64,000 bases of DNA from Ramlibacter agri (GTDB lineage Bacteria > Pseudomonadota > Gammaproteobacteria > Burkholderiales > Burkholderiaceae_C), in assembly GCF_012927085.1 (NCBI RefSeq), contig NZ_JABBFX010000001.1, positions 2,108,001 through 2,172,000 of the forward strand, written 5' to 3'. Within the stretch, counting starts at the first letter, position 1. The number at the start of each line of letters is the position of its first letter. This document shows positions 34,140-41,825 of this stretch, in pieces. The notes under the pieces are model-generated. The model did no database searches. It had not been told where the DNA came from and saw only the letters and a program-made list of their open reading frames with translations. The position numbers were made by a program, and so were the translations under genes.

Positions 34140-35078
34140 TCACCGCTTCAATTCGCGCGACAGGGTCGCGTTGGGCCAGCGGCCGCTCTTCACCAGGTCG
34201 GCGACGACGTCCTTCAAGGTCGACCAGATCGCGCCGGCCGCCGTCGACGGCGGGCGTTCCGATGCGCGCGCGAGGAAGCGGCTCTGCGTCAGGCCCTGGA
34301 TCGGCACGGCGCGCAAGGCCTTCGCCTGCAGGTCGGGCTGGATCGGCGCCGCGAAATGCACCGTCAGGCCGAAGCCTTCGGCGACCAGGCGCTTCGCCAC
34401 CTCCAGCGACTGCACCTCGATCACGCCGTCCAGCGTGATGTCCGCGCGGCTCGTGGCGGCTTCGACGATGCCTCGCACGCCGCCTTTCGCGACGCCGGTC
34501 AGGATCAGCGGCAGGCCTTGCAGGTCCTGCGGCCGGAGCTGCCGCCCTTTGAGCTTCGGGTGGCCGGCGGGGCCGATCAGGCAAAGCTGCTCGGTGAGCA
34601 GTTCCGCCGTGGTGAGCTTGGGCAAGGCGCTGCTCCCGACCATCACGCCGACGTCGAGCCGGCCCTGCAGCAGCTGCGAATACAGCGTGTCGGCCCACAG
34701 CTCCACGATCTGCAGCCGCACGGCGGGGAAGCGCTCGCGCACGGCGGCGGCCAAGGGCGCTGTCAGCACCAGCGCCACGCCGGGCGACATGCCGATGGCG
34801 ATGGTGCCCTGCGGGTGGCGCTGGCGCGCCACCATGTCGTGCCGCATCTGGTCGGCATAGCGCAGCAGGAAGGAGGCTCGCTCCAGCAGCAGTTCGGCAT
34901 CGGAGGTCGGCGTCGCGCCGCGGGCATGGCGCTCGAACAGCTGCACGCCCAGTTCGTCCTCCAGTTGCCGCACCTGGCGCGTCAGCGCCGGCTGGGCGAT
35001 GTGCAGCGCCTGGGCAGCGCGGCCGAAGTGGCGCTCCTCGGCGACCTTGACGAAATAACGCAGCTGGCGAAGGTCCAT
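34140..35078 (-). CDS. LysR-family transcriptional regulator
   Basis: 312 residues from ATG 35078. Typical start MDLRQLRYFVKVAEERHFGRAAQALHIAQPALTRQVRQLE (helix-turn-helix about 18-37). An effector-binding domain with WADTLYSQLLQGRLDVGVM follows. It lies between the cupin gene (downstream on the same strand, with its own promoter) and the divergent hydrolase/flavin reductase/AAHS operon. Both flanking promoters share a long conserved block, so this protein is the obvious candidate activator. Subgroup resembles CatR/BenM-type regulators of aromatic catabolism by domain layout only. Confidence 0.92.
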   Translation of the reverse strand: MDLRQLRYFVKVAEERHFGRAAQALHIAQPALTRQVRQLEDELGVQLFERHARGATPTSDAELLLERASFLLRYADQMRHDMVARQRHPQGTIAIGMSPGVALVLTAPLAAAVRERFPAVRLQIVELWADTLYSQLLQGRLDVGVMVGSSALPKLTTAELLTEQLCLIGPAGHPKLKGRQLRPQDLQGLPLILTGVAKGGVRGIVEAATSRADITLDGVIEVQSLEVAKRLVAEGFGLTVHFAAPIQPDLQAKALRAVPIQGLTQSRFLARASERPPSTAAGAIWSTLKDVVADLVKSGRWPNATLSRELKR

Positions 35079-35103
35079 GGGCTCGATTGTCGGTCCGCGG
35101 CCC

Positions 35104-35171
35104 GATGCCGGTTTGTTATCGAAGCGGTCAGGAAATGGTAGTGGACCGCCGCCGCGGCGCGCACCTACAGT
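35104..35171 (+). promoter_or_regulatory. Hydrolase-operon promoter and activator region
   Basis: GATGCCGG (35104-35111), ATCG, TCAG and GGTAGTGGACCG (35137-35148) lie in the same order and at the same spacing as upstream of the cupin gene. TGGACC (35142-35147) and TACAGT (35166-35171) are separated by 18 bases, and GTG 35193 follows 21 bases later. The distal blocks sit where LysR-type activators normally bind relative to the start site. Confidence 0.6.
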
Positions 35172-35192
35172 GGCCGCAGGAGACAAAGCTTC

Positions 35193-35933
35193 GTGCAAAT
35201 CGATTTCGTGGCGGCCGAATGGGCTGCCGTGGGCGTGGACGCCCGGCACTTCCGCGCCTCGGCTGGCGGCCGCGACATCCCCGGGACCTTGTGGTCGCCG
35301 GCCTTGGGCGGCAGGCAGCCCTTGGTCCTGCTGCAGCATGGTGGCTCCGGCCACCGCAGGGACGCGGCCACCACTGCCGCGGCATTGCGCCTCGTACAGG
35401 ACCATGGCTTCTGCTGCGCCGCCATCGACGGCCCGCTCCACGGAGACCGGCGCGGCGACGGTGCCCAGGGAGCGAGCGTCCAGGCCGAATTCGCCCGGGC
35501 CTGGCAAGGCGGCAACCGTTTTCCGTCCTTCGTCGACGACTGGCTCGCCGTCCTCGACGGACTCGCCGGCCTGCCGGCCGTGGACGCAACGCGCATCGGC
35601 TGGGTCGGCCTGTCCATGGGCACGGCCTTCGGCCTCTCCGTGCTGGCGCGCCTGCCCGCTGCCGCGAGCGCCGTGTTCGGCAAGTGGTCCGTGAATTTTC
35701 CCGGAAGCAGCCATATCGCGGCCGACGCAGCGCGCATCCGCTGTCCCGTGCTGTTCGTCCAGCATTGGAATGACGAGTTCTTCGACCGGGCCGGCACGCT
35801 GGACCTGTTCGATGCGCTCGGGGCGCCCGACAAGCGCCTGCACGCCTACCCCGGAGCACATGCGGGCCGCAGCGAGGAAGAACTCGCCGCCGGCATCGCC
35901 CACCTGTCCCACACCCTTCGTTCGCAATCCTGA
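35193..35933 (+). CDS. Alpha/beta hydrolase (dienelactone-hydrolase-like)
   Basis: 246 residues from GTG 35193, nine bases after AGGAGA. Triad: nucleophile in GWVGLSMGTAFG (about residue 147), Asp in VQHWNDEFFD, and His in AYPGAHAG. The oxyanion motif LLQHGGSGH is present. The layout fits the dienelactone hydrolase/prolyl-oligopeptidase-like group, with serine rather than cysteine as nucleophile. First gene of an operon with flavin reductase (12 bp later) and AAHS transporter, so probably an ester or lactone hydrolase in aromatic degradation. Controlled by the conserved promoter upstream. Confidence 0.85.
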   Translation: MQIDFVAAEWAAVGVDARHFRASAGGRDIPGTLWSPALGGRQPLVLLQHGGSGHRRDAATTAAALRLVQDHGFCCAAIDGPLHGDRRGDGAQGASVQAEFARAWQGGNRFPSFVDDWLAVLDGLAGLPAVDATRIGWVGLSMGTAFGLSVLARLPAAASAVFGKWSVNFPGSSHIAADAARIRCPVLFVQHWNDEFFDRAGTLDLFDALGAPDKRLHAYPGAHAGRSEEELAAGIAHLSHTLRSQS

Positions 35934-35945
35934 GGAGCCCATCAA

Positions 35946-36581
35946 GTGCCCACCATCATCTGCAGGGAGCAGGCGAACATCGCCAACTACTTCCTGATGA
36001 CGTCGCTCGTCGTCCCGCGTCCGATCGCCTGGATCTCGACCCAGGGAGAGGACGGCGTCGCCAACCTGGCGCCGTACAGCCACTTCAACAACTGTTCGGC
36101 CAATCCGCCGATCATCATGTTCTCGTCCAACGGCGTGAAGGACACGCTGCGCAACATCCGCGAGACCGGCGAGTTCGTCGTCAACATGGTGTCGCACGAA
36201 CTGCGGCAGCAGATGCGCGTCACGTCCGCCAACTGGCCGCCGAACGCCAGCGAATTCGAGATGGCCGGCCTCGAAAGCGCGCCCAGCCGCTTCGTGCGGC
36301 CGCCGCGGGTGGCGCAGGCCCGGGCCTCCATGGAATGCAAGCTGCGGCAGGTGCTGCCCATGGGCGATTGCTTCGTGGTGTTCGGCGACGTGCTGTGCTT
36401 CCACGTCGCCGACGACGTCATGGTGGACGGCCGGGTGGTCGCCGAGCGGCTGCAGCCGGTGGGCAAGCTGGATGGCGCGCTCTATTCCACCGTCACGGCG
36501 ACCGAGCGGCTGGACCTGCCGCCGGACATGGCCAGCCGGGTCGACGACTACGGCAACGCCTGGGGCAAGGGCACCCGCTAA
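35946..36581 (+). CDS. Flavin reductase domain protein (FMN-binding split barrel)
   Basis: 211 residues from GTG 35946 with GAGGAGC upstream. Flavin-binding split-barrel features are VVPRPIAWISTQGEDGVANLAPYSHFNNCSANPP, IMFSSNGVKDTLRNIRETGEFVVNMV, and a late CKLRQVLPMGDC. Members include DIM6/NTAB-type flavin reductases that feed two-component monooxygenases, but no monooxygenase gene is adjacent. Some relatives act as flavin-dependent isomerases or decarboxylases. Second gene of the LysR-linked operon, 19 bp before the AAHS transporter. Confidence 0.87.
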   Translation: MPTIICREQANIANYFLMTSLVVPRPIAWISTQGEDGVANLAPYSHFNNCSANPPIIMFSSNGVKDTLRNIRETGEFVVNMVSHELRQQMRVTSANWPPNASEFEMAGLESAPSRFVRPPRVAQARASMECKLRQVLPMGDCFVVFGDVLCFHVADDVMVDGRVVAERLQPVGKLDGALYSTVTATERLDLPPDMASRVDDYGNAWGKGTR

Positions 36582-36600
36582 GCAAACCGGAGGGGATTCC

Positions 36601-37941
36601 ATGGCGAACAAGCAGATCGACGTGCCGGCCCTGATCGACGGCGCCCGGCTGGGCGCGTTCCAGGTGCTGGCCATCACGCTGTGCGGGCTGGCGCTGCTGA
36701 TGGATGGCTTCGACATCCAGATGATCGGCTTCGTCGCGCCGGCCATCGTGCAGGACTGGAACATCGACAAGGCCGCTCTCGGCCCCGTCTTCGCCGCGGG
36801 CCTGGGCGGCCTGCTGGTGGGCTCGTTCGCGCTGAGCGTCGCGGCCGACAAGTGGGGCCGGCGGCCCGTGCTGATCGCCTCCACGCTGTTCTTCGGCGTG
36901 TGCATGCTGCTCACGCCGCTGGCGACGACGCTCGCCGGGCTGGGCGCCGCGCGCTTCTTCGCGGGCCTGGGCCTCGGCGCCATCCTGCCCAATGCGATGG
37001 CGCTGGCCGGCGAATACGCGCCGCAGCGCGTGCGGGTGACGGTGCTGATGCTGGTGGGCGTGTGCTTCGGGGTCGGCGCCATCCTCGCCGGGCTCCTGTC
37101 CACCGTGCTGCTGCCTCGCTGGGGCTGGCAATCGGTCTTCCTGGCGGGTGGCGTGGTGCCGGTGGCCTGCGCGGTCGCGATGTTCGTCCGCCTGCCCGAG
37201 TCGATCCAGTTCCTGGTGCTGCGGGGCCGGCACGCCGCCGCGCGGAAGTGGCTGCGCCGCATCGACGCAGCGGCCGTGGCGGACGAACAGGCGGAGCTGA
37301 AGGTGAAGGAGCCCGCGCCGGGCGGTGCGCCCGTGTTCGACCTGTTCGCCGGCGGGCGGGCGCGCATGACGCTGCTGCTGTGGGGCGTGAACCTGCTGAA
37401 CCTGCTGACGGTGTACTTCCTCGCCAACTGGATCCCGACCGTCGTGCGGGGGGCGGGGCGGCCGCTCGGCGACGCCGTGCTGGCCGGGACCGCACTGCAG
37501 GCTGGAGGCACCTTCGGCGCGCTGGTGCTGGGCGTGGTCATCGACCGGGTGGGTTTCCGGCGCGTGCTGCTTGCCTGCTTCATGCTCGCCGCCGTCGCCG
37601 TCTTCAGCGTCGGCAGGCTGGACATGGCGGGTTCGCAGTTGTTCATCGCCGTGAGCGTGGCGGGGTTCTGCGTCATCGGCGGGCAGGGCGCGGTGAACGC
37701 GCTCTCCACCAGTTACTACCCGACGGCCTTGCGCTCGACGGGCATCGGCTGGGCGCTGGGCATCGGCCGCTTCGGTTCCATCCTCGGCCCCTTGCTGGGC
37801 GGCGAGTTCCTCAAGATGGGATTGCCGACCTCGAGCATCTTCCTCGTGCTCGCCGTGCCGCCCGTGGTGTGCTCCCTGCTGGTGTGGGCGATGGAACCCG
37901 GCCGGCGCGCGCCGGCCGTGCCGGCGGCGAACGCAGCTTGA
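36601..37941 (+). CDS. MFS transporter, aromatic acid:H+ symporter (AAHS) family
   Basis: 446 residues from ATG 36601, preceded by GGAGGGGA. Twelve helices. AAHS signature in helix 1 (LLMDGFDIQMIGFVAPAI) with the essential Asp pair region. Motif A AADKWGRRPVL and the loop 8-9 IDRVGFRRVLL are also present. Relatives are PcaK, BenK and MhpT, which import hydroxybenzoates and related acids. Third gene of the hydrolase/flavin reductase operon. The substrate is probably the aromatic acid sensed by the LysR protein (inference). Confidence 0.92.
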   Translation: MANKQIDVPALIDGARLGAFQVLAITLCGLALLMDGFDIQMIGFVAPAIVQDWNIDKAALGPVFAAGLGGLLVGSFALSVAADKWGRRPVLIASTLFFGVCMLLTPLATTLAGLGAARFFAGLGLGAILPNAMALAGEYAPQRVRVTVLMLVGVCFGVGAILAGLLSTVLLPRWGWQSVFLAGGVVPVACAVAMFVRLPESIQFLVLRGRHAAARKWLRRIDAAAVADEQAELKVKEPAPGGAPVFDLFAGGRARMTLLLWGVNLLNLLTVYFLANWIPTVVRGAGRPLGDAVLAGTALQAGGTFGALVLGVVIDRVGFRRVLLACFMLAAVAVFSVGRLDMAGSQLFIAVSVAGFCVIGGQGAVNALSTSYYPTALRSTGIGWALGIGRFGSILGPLLGGEFLKMGLPTSSIFLVLAVPPVVCSLLVWAMEPGRRAPAVPAANAA

Positions 37942-38035
37942 GCGGGCCTGCCTCGCCTCGAGTGCGCGGGGTGGTCTGCTCCTCGACCCTGTCCGCTTCC
38001 CGCCGGTCCTTGTCGGACAGCTCGTTGCGGTCCAT
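37811..38035 (-). CDS. Possible small protein or gene remnant downstream of mrdA
   Basis: 74-residue frame whose ATG (38035) lies three bases after the mrdA stop. The first ~36 codons, exactly the part outside the opposite-strand AAHS gene, are Asp/Glu/Arg/Lys-rich (MDRNELSDKDRREADRVEEQ) with strong GC in third positions, unlike chance frames here. The rest is antisense to the transporter and is Pro/Arg-rich. It may be a short coupled protein or a truncated gene. Weak support. Confidence 0.28.
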   Translation of the reverse strand: MDRNELSDKDRREADRVEEQTTPRTRGEAGPLKLRSPPARPARAGRVPSPTPAGSTPRAARRARGRCSRSAIPS

Positions 38036-38038
38036 GCG

Positions 38039-40087
38039 CTAGCGGCGCGGCACGAAGGCCGCCGTCATCGTGCGCGCCGCCGCCAGGTTGGCCTGCAGGC
38101 TCGGATCGTCGGGCGCGGGCGGTGCGCCGGGGCCTACGTTGGCCGGCGGCCAGGCGGCGTCGGCGGTGCGTGGCGTGCCGATCGGCGTGGTGGCCTGGGC
38201 CTGCTGCACGGCGGCCATGTCCTCGGCGCTGGGGTACTGGCCCAGCAGCATGTAGTCGAACACGCGGCGCGCGATGGGCGCGGCGGCCGCGGCGCCGAAG
38301 CCGCCGTTCTCCACCACCATCGCCAGCGCGATCTTCGGGTTGTCCGCCGGCGCGAAGGCGATGAAGAGGGCGTGGTCGCGGTGGCGCTCGTCGATTTCGT
38401 TGGCGTGGTATTTCTCGTTGGCCTTCAGCTCCAGCACCTGCGCCGTGCCGGTCTTGCCGCCGCTGGTGTAGCCCGCTCCCTTGAAGGCGGCCGCCGCCGT
38501 GCCCTCGATGTTGACGCCCTCCATGGCGTGCTTCACGAAGGCCAGGTTCTCCGGCTTCACGTTCATGCGGCCCATCTCCTGCGGCGGCACCACGCGCGGC
38601 TTCCTGCCGATCTCGTTGACCACCTCCTTCACCAGGTGCGGCTTCATGCGCACGCCGTCGTTGGCGAGCGTCGCGACGGCGCTGGCCAGCTGCAGGATGG
38701 TGAAGCTGTTGTAGCCCTGGCCGATGCCCAGCGAGATGGTCTCGCCCGCGTACCACTTCTGCTGCTCGCGCCGGTGGTAGGTCTCGCGCTTCCAACGCGT
38801 GGACGGCAGCACGCCGCGCGCCTCGCCGGCGATGTCGATGCCGGTGGGCTGGCCGAAGCCGAAGCCCGCCATGTAGTTCGCGATGGTGTCCACGCCCAGG
38901 TCGGCCGCCAGCATGTAGTAGTAGGTGTCGCACGAAGCCACGATGGACTTGTACATGTTCACCACGCCGTGGCCGCCCTCCTTGTCGTCGCGGAACTTGT
39001 GGTTGCCGAACCAGAAGTAGCCGGGGTCGTTGATGGACTGCTCGGGCCGGCGCTTGTGCGTCTCCAGCGCGATCAGGGCCATGTAGGGCTTGTAGGTGGA
39101 GCCGGGCGGGTAGGTGCCGTGCAGCGCGCGATTGAGCAGCGGCTTGTCCGGCGACTCGTTCAGTTCCTTCCAGCTCACCGGGTCGATGCCGTCGACGAAC
39201 AGGTTGGGGTCGAAGGTGGGCTTGGAGACGAAGGCGAGCACCTCGCCGGTCTTCGGCTCGATGGCCACCATGGCGCCGCGGCGGTTGCCGTACAGGTCTT
39301 CCACCAGCTTCTGCAGCTTGATGTCCAGCGTGAGCTTGACGACGTTGCCCGCGGTCGCCGGCTCGCTCGCCAGCGCGCGCACCGCGCGGCCCGAGGCCTG
39401 CGTCTGCACCTGTTCGGCGCCGGTGGAGCCGTGCAGTTCCTTCTCGAAGCTCTGCTCGACGCCCAGCTTGCCGATGTACTCGGTGCCGCGATAGTTGGCT
39501 TGCTCGTCGTCGGGCCAGTCCTCCATCTGCGTCTTCTCGGTCTCGTTGATGCGGCCGATGTAGCCGATGGCGTGGCTGCCCAGTTCACCCCAGGGATAGC
39601 TGCGGAACAGGCGCGCGTTGATGTCGACGCCGGGAAAGCGGAAGCGCTCCGCCGTGAAGCGCGCCACTTCCTCGTCGGTCAGCTTGGTGCGGATCGGGAT
39701 GGAGCCGACGCTCTTGCCTTCGTCCAGCAGCTTCTGGAAGCGGCGGCGGTCGCGCGCCGTGACGGGCACCACCTTGGCCACTTCGTCGACCAGCGCCGGC
39801 AGCGGCATGGTCGCCTCCGAAGGCTTGATCTCCAGCGTGTAGGCCGCATAGTTGTTGGCCAGCAAGATGCCGTTGCGGTCGACGATGAGCCCGCGGTTGG
39901 GGACGATGGGCACGATGCCCGTGCTGTTGGCCACCGCTTCCTCGTCGAGCTCGACGTGGCGGAACACCTGCAGCCACACCAGCCGCGCCCCGAGGGCGAT
40001 GAAGCCCACCAGCACGAGGGCGCAGGCCGCGAGCACGCGGGTGCGAAAGCGCAGCAGCGCGGGATCGGGGGGCGCGTTTGCATCCAT
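38039..40087 (-). CDS. mrdA: Penicillin-binding protein 2 (elongasome transpeptidase)
   Basis: 682 residues from ATG 40087, with GAGG six bases upstream; a longer frame to 40120 has no ribosome site. One N-terminal membrane helix (about 20-40), then the PBP dimerisation domain with NRGLIVDRNGILLANN. The transpeptidase domain has Ser in GSTYKP (about 330), SCD (about 382) and KTG in GGKTGTAQ (about 544), matching E. coli PBP2. It is a D,D-transpeptidase of the rod complex in the periplasm. The extra C-terminal Pro/Ala tail is long. Unusually, no rodA or mreBCD gene lies directly downstream; catabolic genes are there instead. Confidence 0.95.
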   Translation of the reverse strand: MDANAPPDPALLRFRTRVLAACALVLVGFIALGARLVWLQVFRHVELDEEAVANSTGIVPIVPNRGLIVDRNGILLANNYAAYTLEIKPSEATMPLPALVDEVAKVVPVTARDRRRFQKLLDEGKSVGSIPIRTKLTDEEVARFTAERFRFPGVDINARLFRSYPWGELGSHAIGYIGRINETEKTQMEDWPDDEQANYRGTEYIGKLGVEQSFEKELHGSTGAEQVQTQASGRAVRALASEPATAGNVVKLTLDIKLQKLVEDLYGNRRGAMVAIEPKTGEVLAFVSKPTFDPNLFVDGIDPVSWKELNESPDKPLLNRALHGTYPPGSTYKPYMALIALETHKRRPEQSINDPGYFWFGNHKFRDDKEGGHGVVNMYKSIVASCDTYYYMLAADLGVDTIANYMAGFGFGQPTGIDIAGEARGVLPSTRWKRETYHRREQQKWYAGETISLGIGQGYNSFTILQLASAVATLANDGVRMKPHLVKEVVNEIGRKPRVVPPQEMGRMNVKPENLAFVKHAMEGVNIEGTAAAAFKGAGYTSGGKTGTAQVLELKANEKYHANEIDERHRDHALFIAFAPADNPKIALAMVVENGGFGAAAAAPIARRVFDYMLLGQYPSAEDMAAVQQAQATTPIGTPRTADAAWPPANVGPGAPPAPDDPSLQANLAAARTMTAAFVPRR

Positions 40088-40169
40088 GGGCCACCTCGGG
40101 AGGACCAACGACTGAGTCATTCATGATGCAGCGGTTCCCAGCCGCGTGGGGCGGTTAGAGTTCACGGAC

Positions 40170-40781
40170 ATGAGCAGACTTCAAGCCGAGCAGCAGCGCC
40201 TGTACGAGCCGGGCCCGCGGGCGCTGGTGCTTTCCGCGACGACCGGCTGGGACCGGCTGGGCGCGCTGTGGCAGGGCGTGCAGGCCGGGCTGGCCTTGCC
40301 GGCGCCCGCCATCGCGGTGTCCGGCAGCGCCGGCTACCAGCTGTGGTTCTCCACGGCCGAGCCGCTGGCGCAGGCGCGTGCGCTGGAATTTCTCGACGCG
40401 CTGCGCCAGCGCTACCTGGCCGACGTGCCGCGCGATCGCGTGTCCATGACCATCGGGCCACCGCTGCCGCCCTTCGAAGCGGCTCCGGACCAGTGGTCGG
40501 CGTTCGTCGCGTCGGACCTGGCCGCCTTGTTCTCTGACGAGCCCTGGCTGGACATCCCGCCGGGCGCGGAGGCGCAGGCCGAGCTGCTGTCGCGGCTCAA
40601 GAGCATGAAGACGGAAGACGTCGAGCGCGTGCTGGCCGCCCCGGCGGCGCCCGCGGCGAACACGCAGGCGCCGCAACAGGACCCGCGCAGCTTCCTGCTG
40701 GCCGTGATGAACGATCCGGCCGTCGCGATGCACCTGCGCATCGAGGCCGCCAAGGCGCTGCTGGCCCAGCAGCGACAATGA
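40170..40781 (+). CDS. Conserved hypothetical protein
   Basis: 203 residues from ATG 40170. Soluble alpha/beta protein. N-terminal two-thirds contain VLSATTGWDRLGALWQGVQ and WFSTAEPLAQARALEFLDALRQRYL. The C-terminal part is an Ala/Gln-rich linker followed by a helical tail (FLLAVMNDPAVAMHLRIEAAKALL), which looks like a small HEAT- or terminase-small-subunit-like helix pair. Family not recognised. Divergent from mrdA (82 bp) and followed 7 bp later by another small gene, probably in one transcript. Confidence 0.72.
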   Translation: MSRLQAEQQRLYEPGPRALVLSATTGWDRLGALWQGVQAGLALPAPAIAVSGSAGYQLWFSTAEPLAQARALEFLDALRQRYLADVPRDRVSMTIGPPLPPFEAAPDQWSAFVASDLAALFSDEPWLDIPPGAEAQAELLSRLKSMKTEDVERVLAAPAAPAANTQAPQQDPRSFLLAVMNDPAVAMHLRIEAAKALLAQQRQ

Positions 40782-40788
40782 CGCCCCG

Positions 40789-41085
40789 ATGGACGATTTC
40801 AACCAGATCGAGGTGCCGCCTTCCTTCGTGGCGCTGTTCACCTCCCCTTCCGGCCGCCTCACCGAACCGATGCGCACCGTGCGCGAGCGCTACGAGCTGT
40901 GCGAGGACATGGCGCAGCTGCTGTCGGAGCAGGCTTCCGTGGCGCAGTTCAAGACCGGCGGCAGTGAACGGGACGTGCTCGCCGCCATGGAGCGCGGCCT
41001 GGGCGATGCCGGCTCGCTGCAGCCGCAGGAATGCACCTGGGTCGTGACGCGGATGGCGGAAGTGCTGGGCTGGCCGCTGGACTGA
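40789..41085 (+). CDS. Small conserved hypothetical protein
   Basis: 98 residues from ATG 40789, seven bases after the previous stop. Helical and acidic (VRERYELCEDMAQLLSEQASVAQFK, then SERDVLAAMERGL). No signal, membrane or catalytic motif. Likely co-transcribed with the 203-residue protein upstream. Convergent with the VC0807-like membrane gene (3 bp). Function unknown. Confidence 0.7.
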   Translation: MDDFNQIEVPPSFVALFTSPSGRLTEPMRTVRERYELCEDMAQLLSEQASVAQFKTGGSERDVLAAMERGLGDAGSLQPQECTWVVTRMAEVLGWPLD

Positions 41086-41088
41086 GGC

Positions 41089-41763
41089 TCAGGCCTGCGG
41101 ACGCGCTTCGGCCGCCGCCTCCGCCGCCATCGCCTGTTCCCCCAGCTTCCGCCGCCGGCGCGTCCAGGCGACGGTCCACGCAATCAGCGCGAAGGTGATG
41201 CCGTTGAACACCAGCGGCCCGATGGCCAGCACCTGCGGCACCGTCAGCAGTTGCACCATCAGCACGCGCAGGCCGAACTCGCCGACCCAGCCCACGCCCC
41301 AGACCACGGTGAGGATACGGAACACGCGGCGCGCGCCGGGCCGCTGCCACAGCGCGTCGAACTTCGCGATCTCCTCCGGGTCCTGGCCGGCCGTGAACTG
41401 GCGGCCGACGTAGAACATCAGCGGCTTGGGCCCCAGCAGCGACAGCAGGCAGACGGCGCCCAGCGCGCCGGTGACGAAGGACTCGCGCACCAGGATCACC
41501 TTGGGATCGCCGCCCACGAACAGCGCGAGGATGGACACCGCGATGCCGGCCAGCACCACGCTGCCGATGATGTCGATGTGCCGCTTGATGATGACGCCGT
41601 ACAGCCCGTAGACGGCTGGCCCGACCGCGCTGGCGCCGAGCGCGTGGACCTCGCTGATGTCCGGCACCTGGGCCTTCAGCAGCGTGTAGGTGAGCCAGGG
41701 GAGCGCAGCGTCGAAGACCAGCATCGGCGCGACGCTGCGCAGGGAAAAGCCCTTGTCGGCCAT
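41089..41763 (-). CDS. VC0807-like polytopic membrane protein
   Basis: 224 residues from ATG 41763 with GGAGGTGGCGA upstream. Five to six predicted helices (APMLVFDAALPWLTYTLL, GLYGVIIKRHIDIIGSVVLAGIAVSILALFVG, ESFVTGALGAVCLLSLL and a C-terminal pair). The arrangement, with YGxxxxxRxxxID and KPLMFYxxRQF, matches the family named after Vibrio VC0807, of unknown function. Monocistronic. Substrate or partner unknown. Confidence 0.8.
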   Translation of the reverse strand: MADKGFSLRSVAPMLVFDAALPWLTYTLLKAQVPDISEVHALGASAVGPAVYGLYGVIIKRHIDIIGSVVLAGIAVSILALFVGGDPKVILVRESFVTGALGAVCLLSLLGPKPLMFYVGRQFTAGQDPEEIAKFDALWQRPGARRVFRILTVVWGVGWVGEFGLRVLMVQLLTVPQVLAIGPLVFNGITFALIAWTVAWTRRRRKLGEQAMAAEAAAEARPQA

Positions 41764-41825
41764 TCGCCACCTCCGGTGGCCTGGATCATGCGCCGAAAGG
41801 CAGGCGGGCGCAAAGGCCCGCCGGG

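Noticed and set aside
34140..37709. A 1189-codon minus-strand frame that contains the LysR gene
   Set aside because: Only the last 313 codons are the LysR protein. The rest is antisense to the hydrolase, flavin reductase and transporter genes and has no domain or ribosome site.
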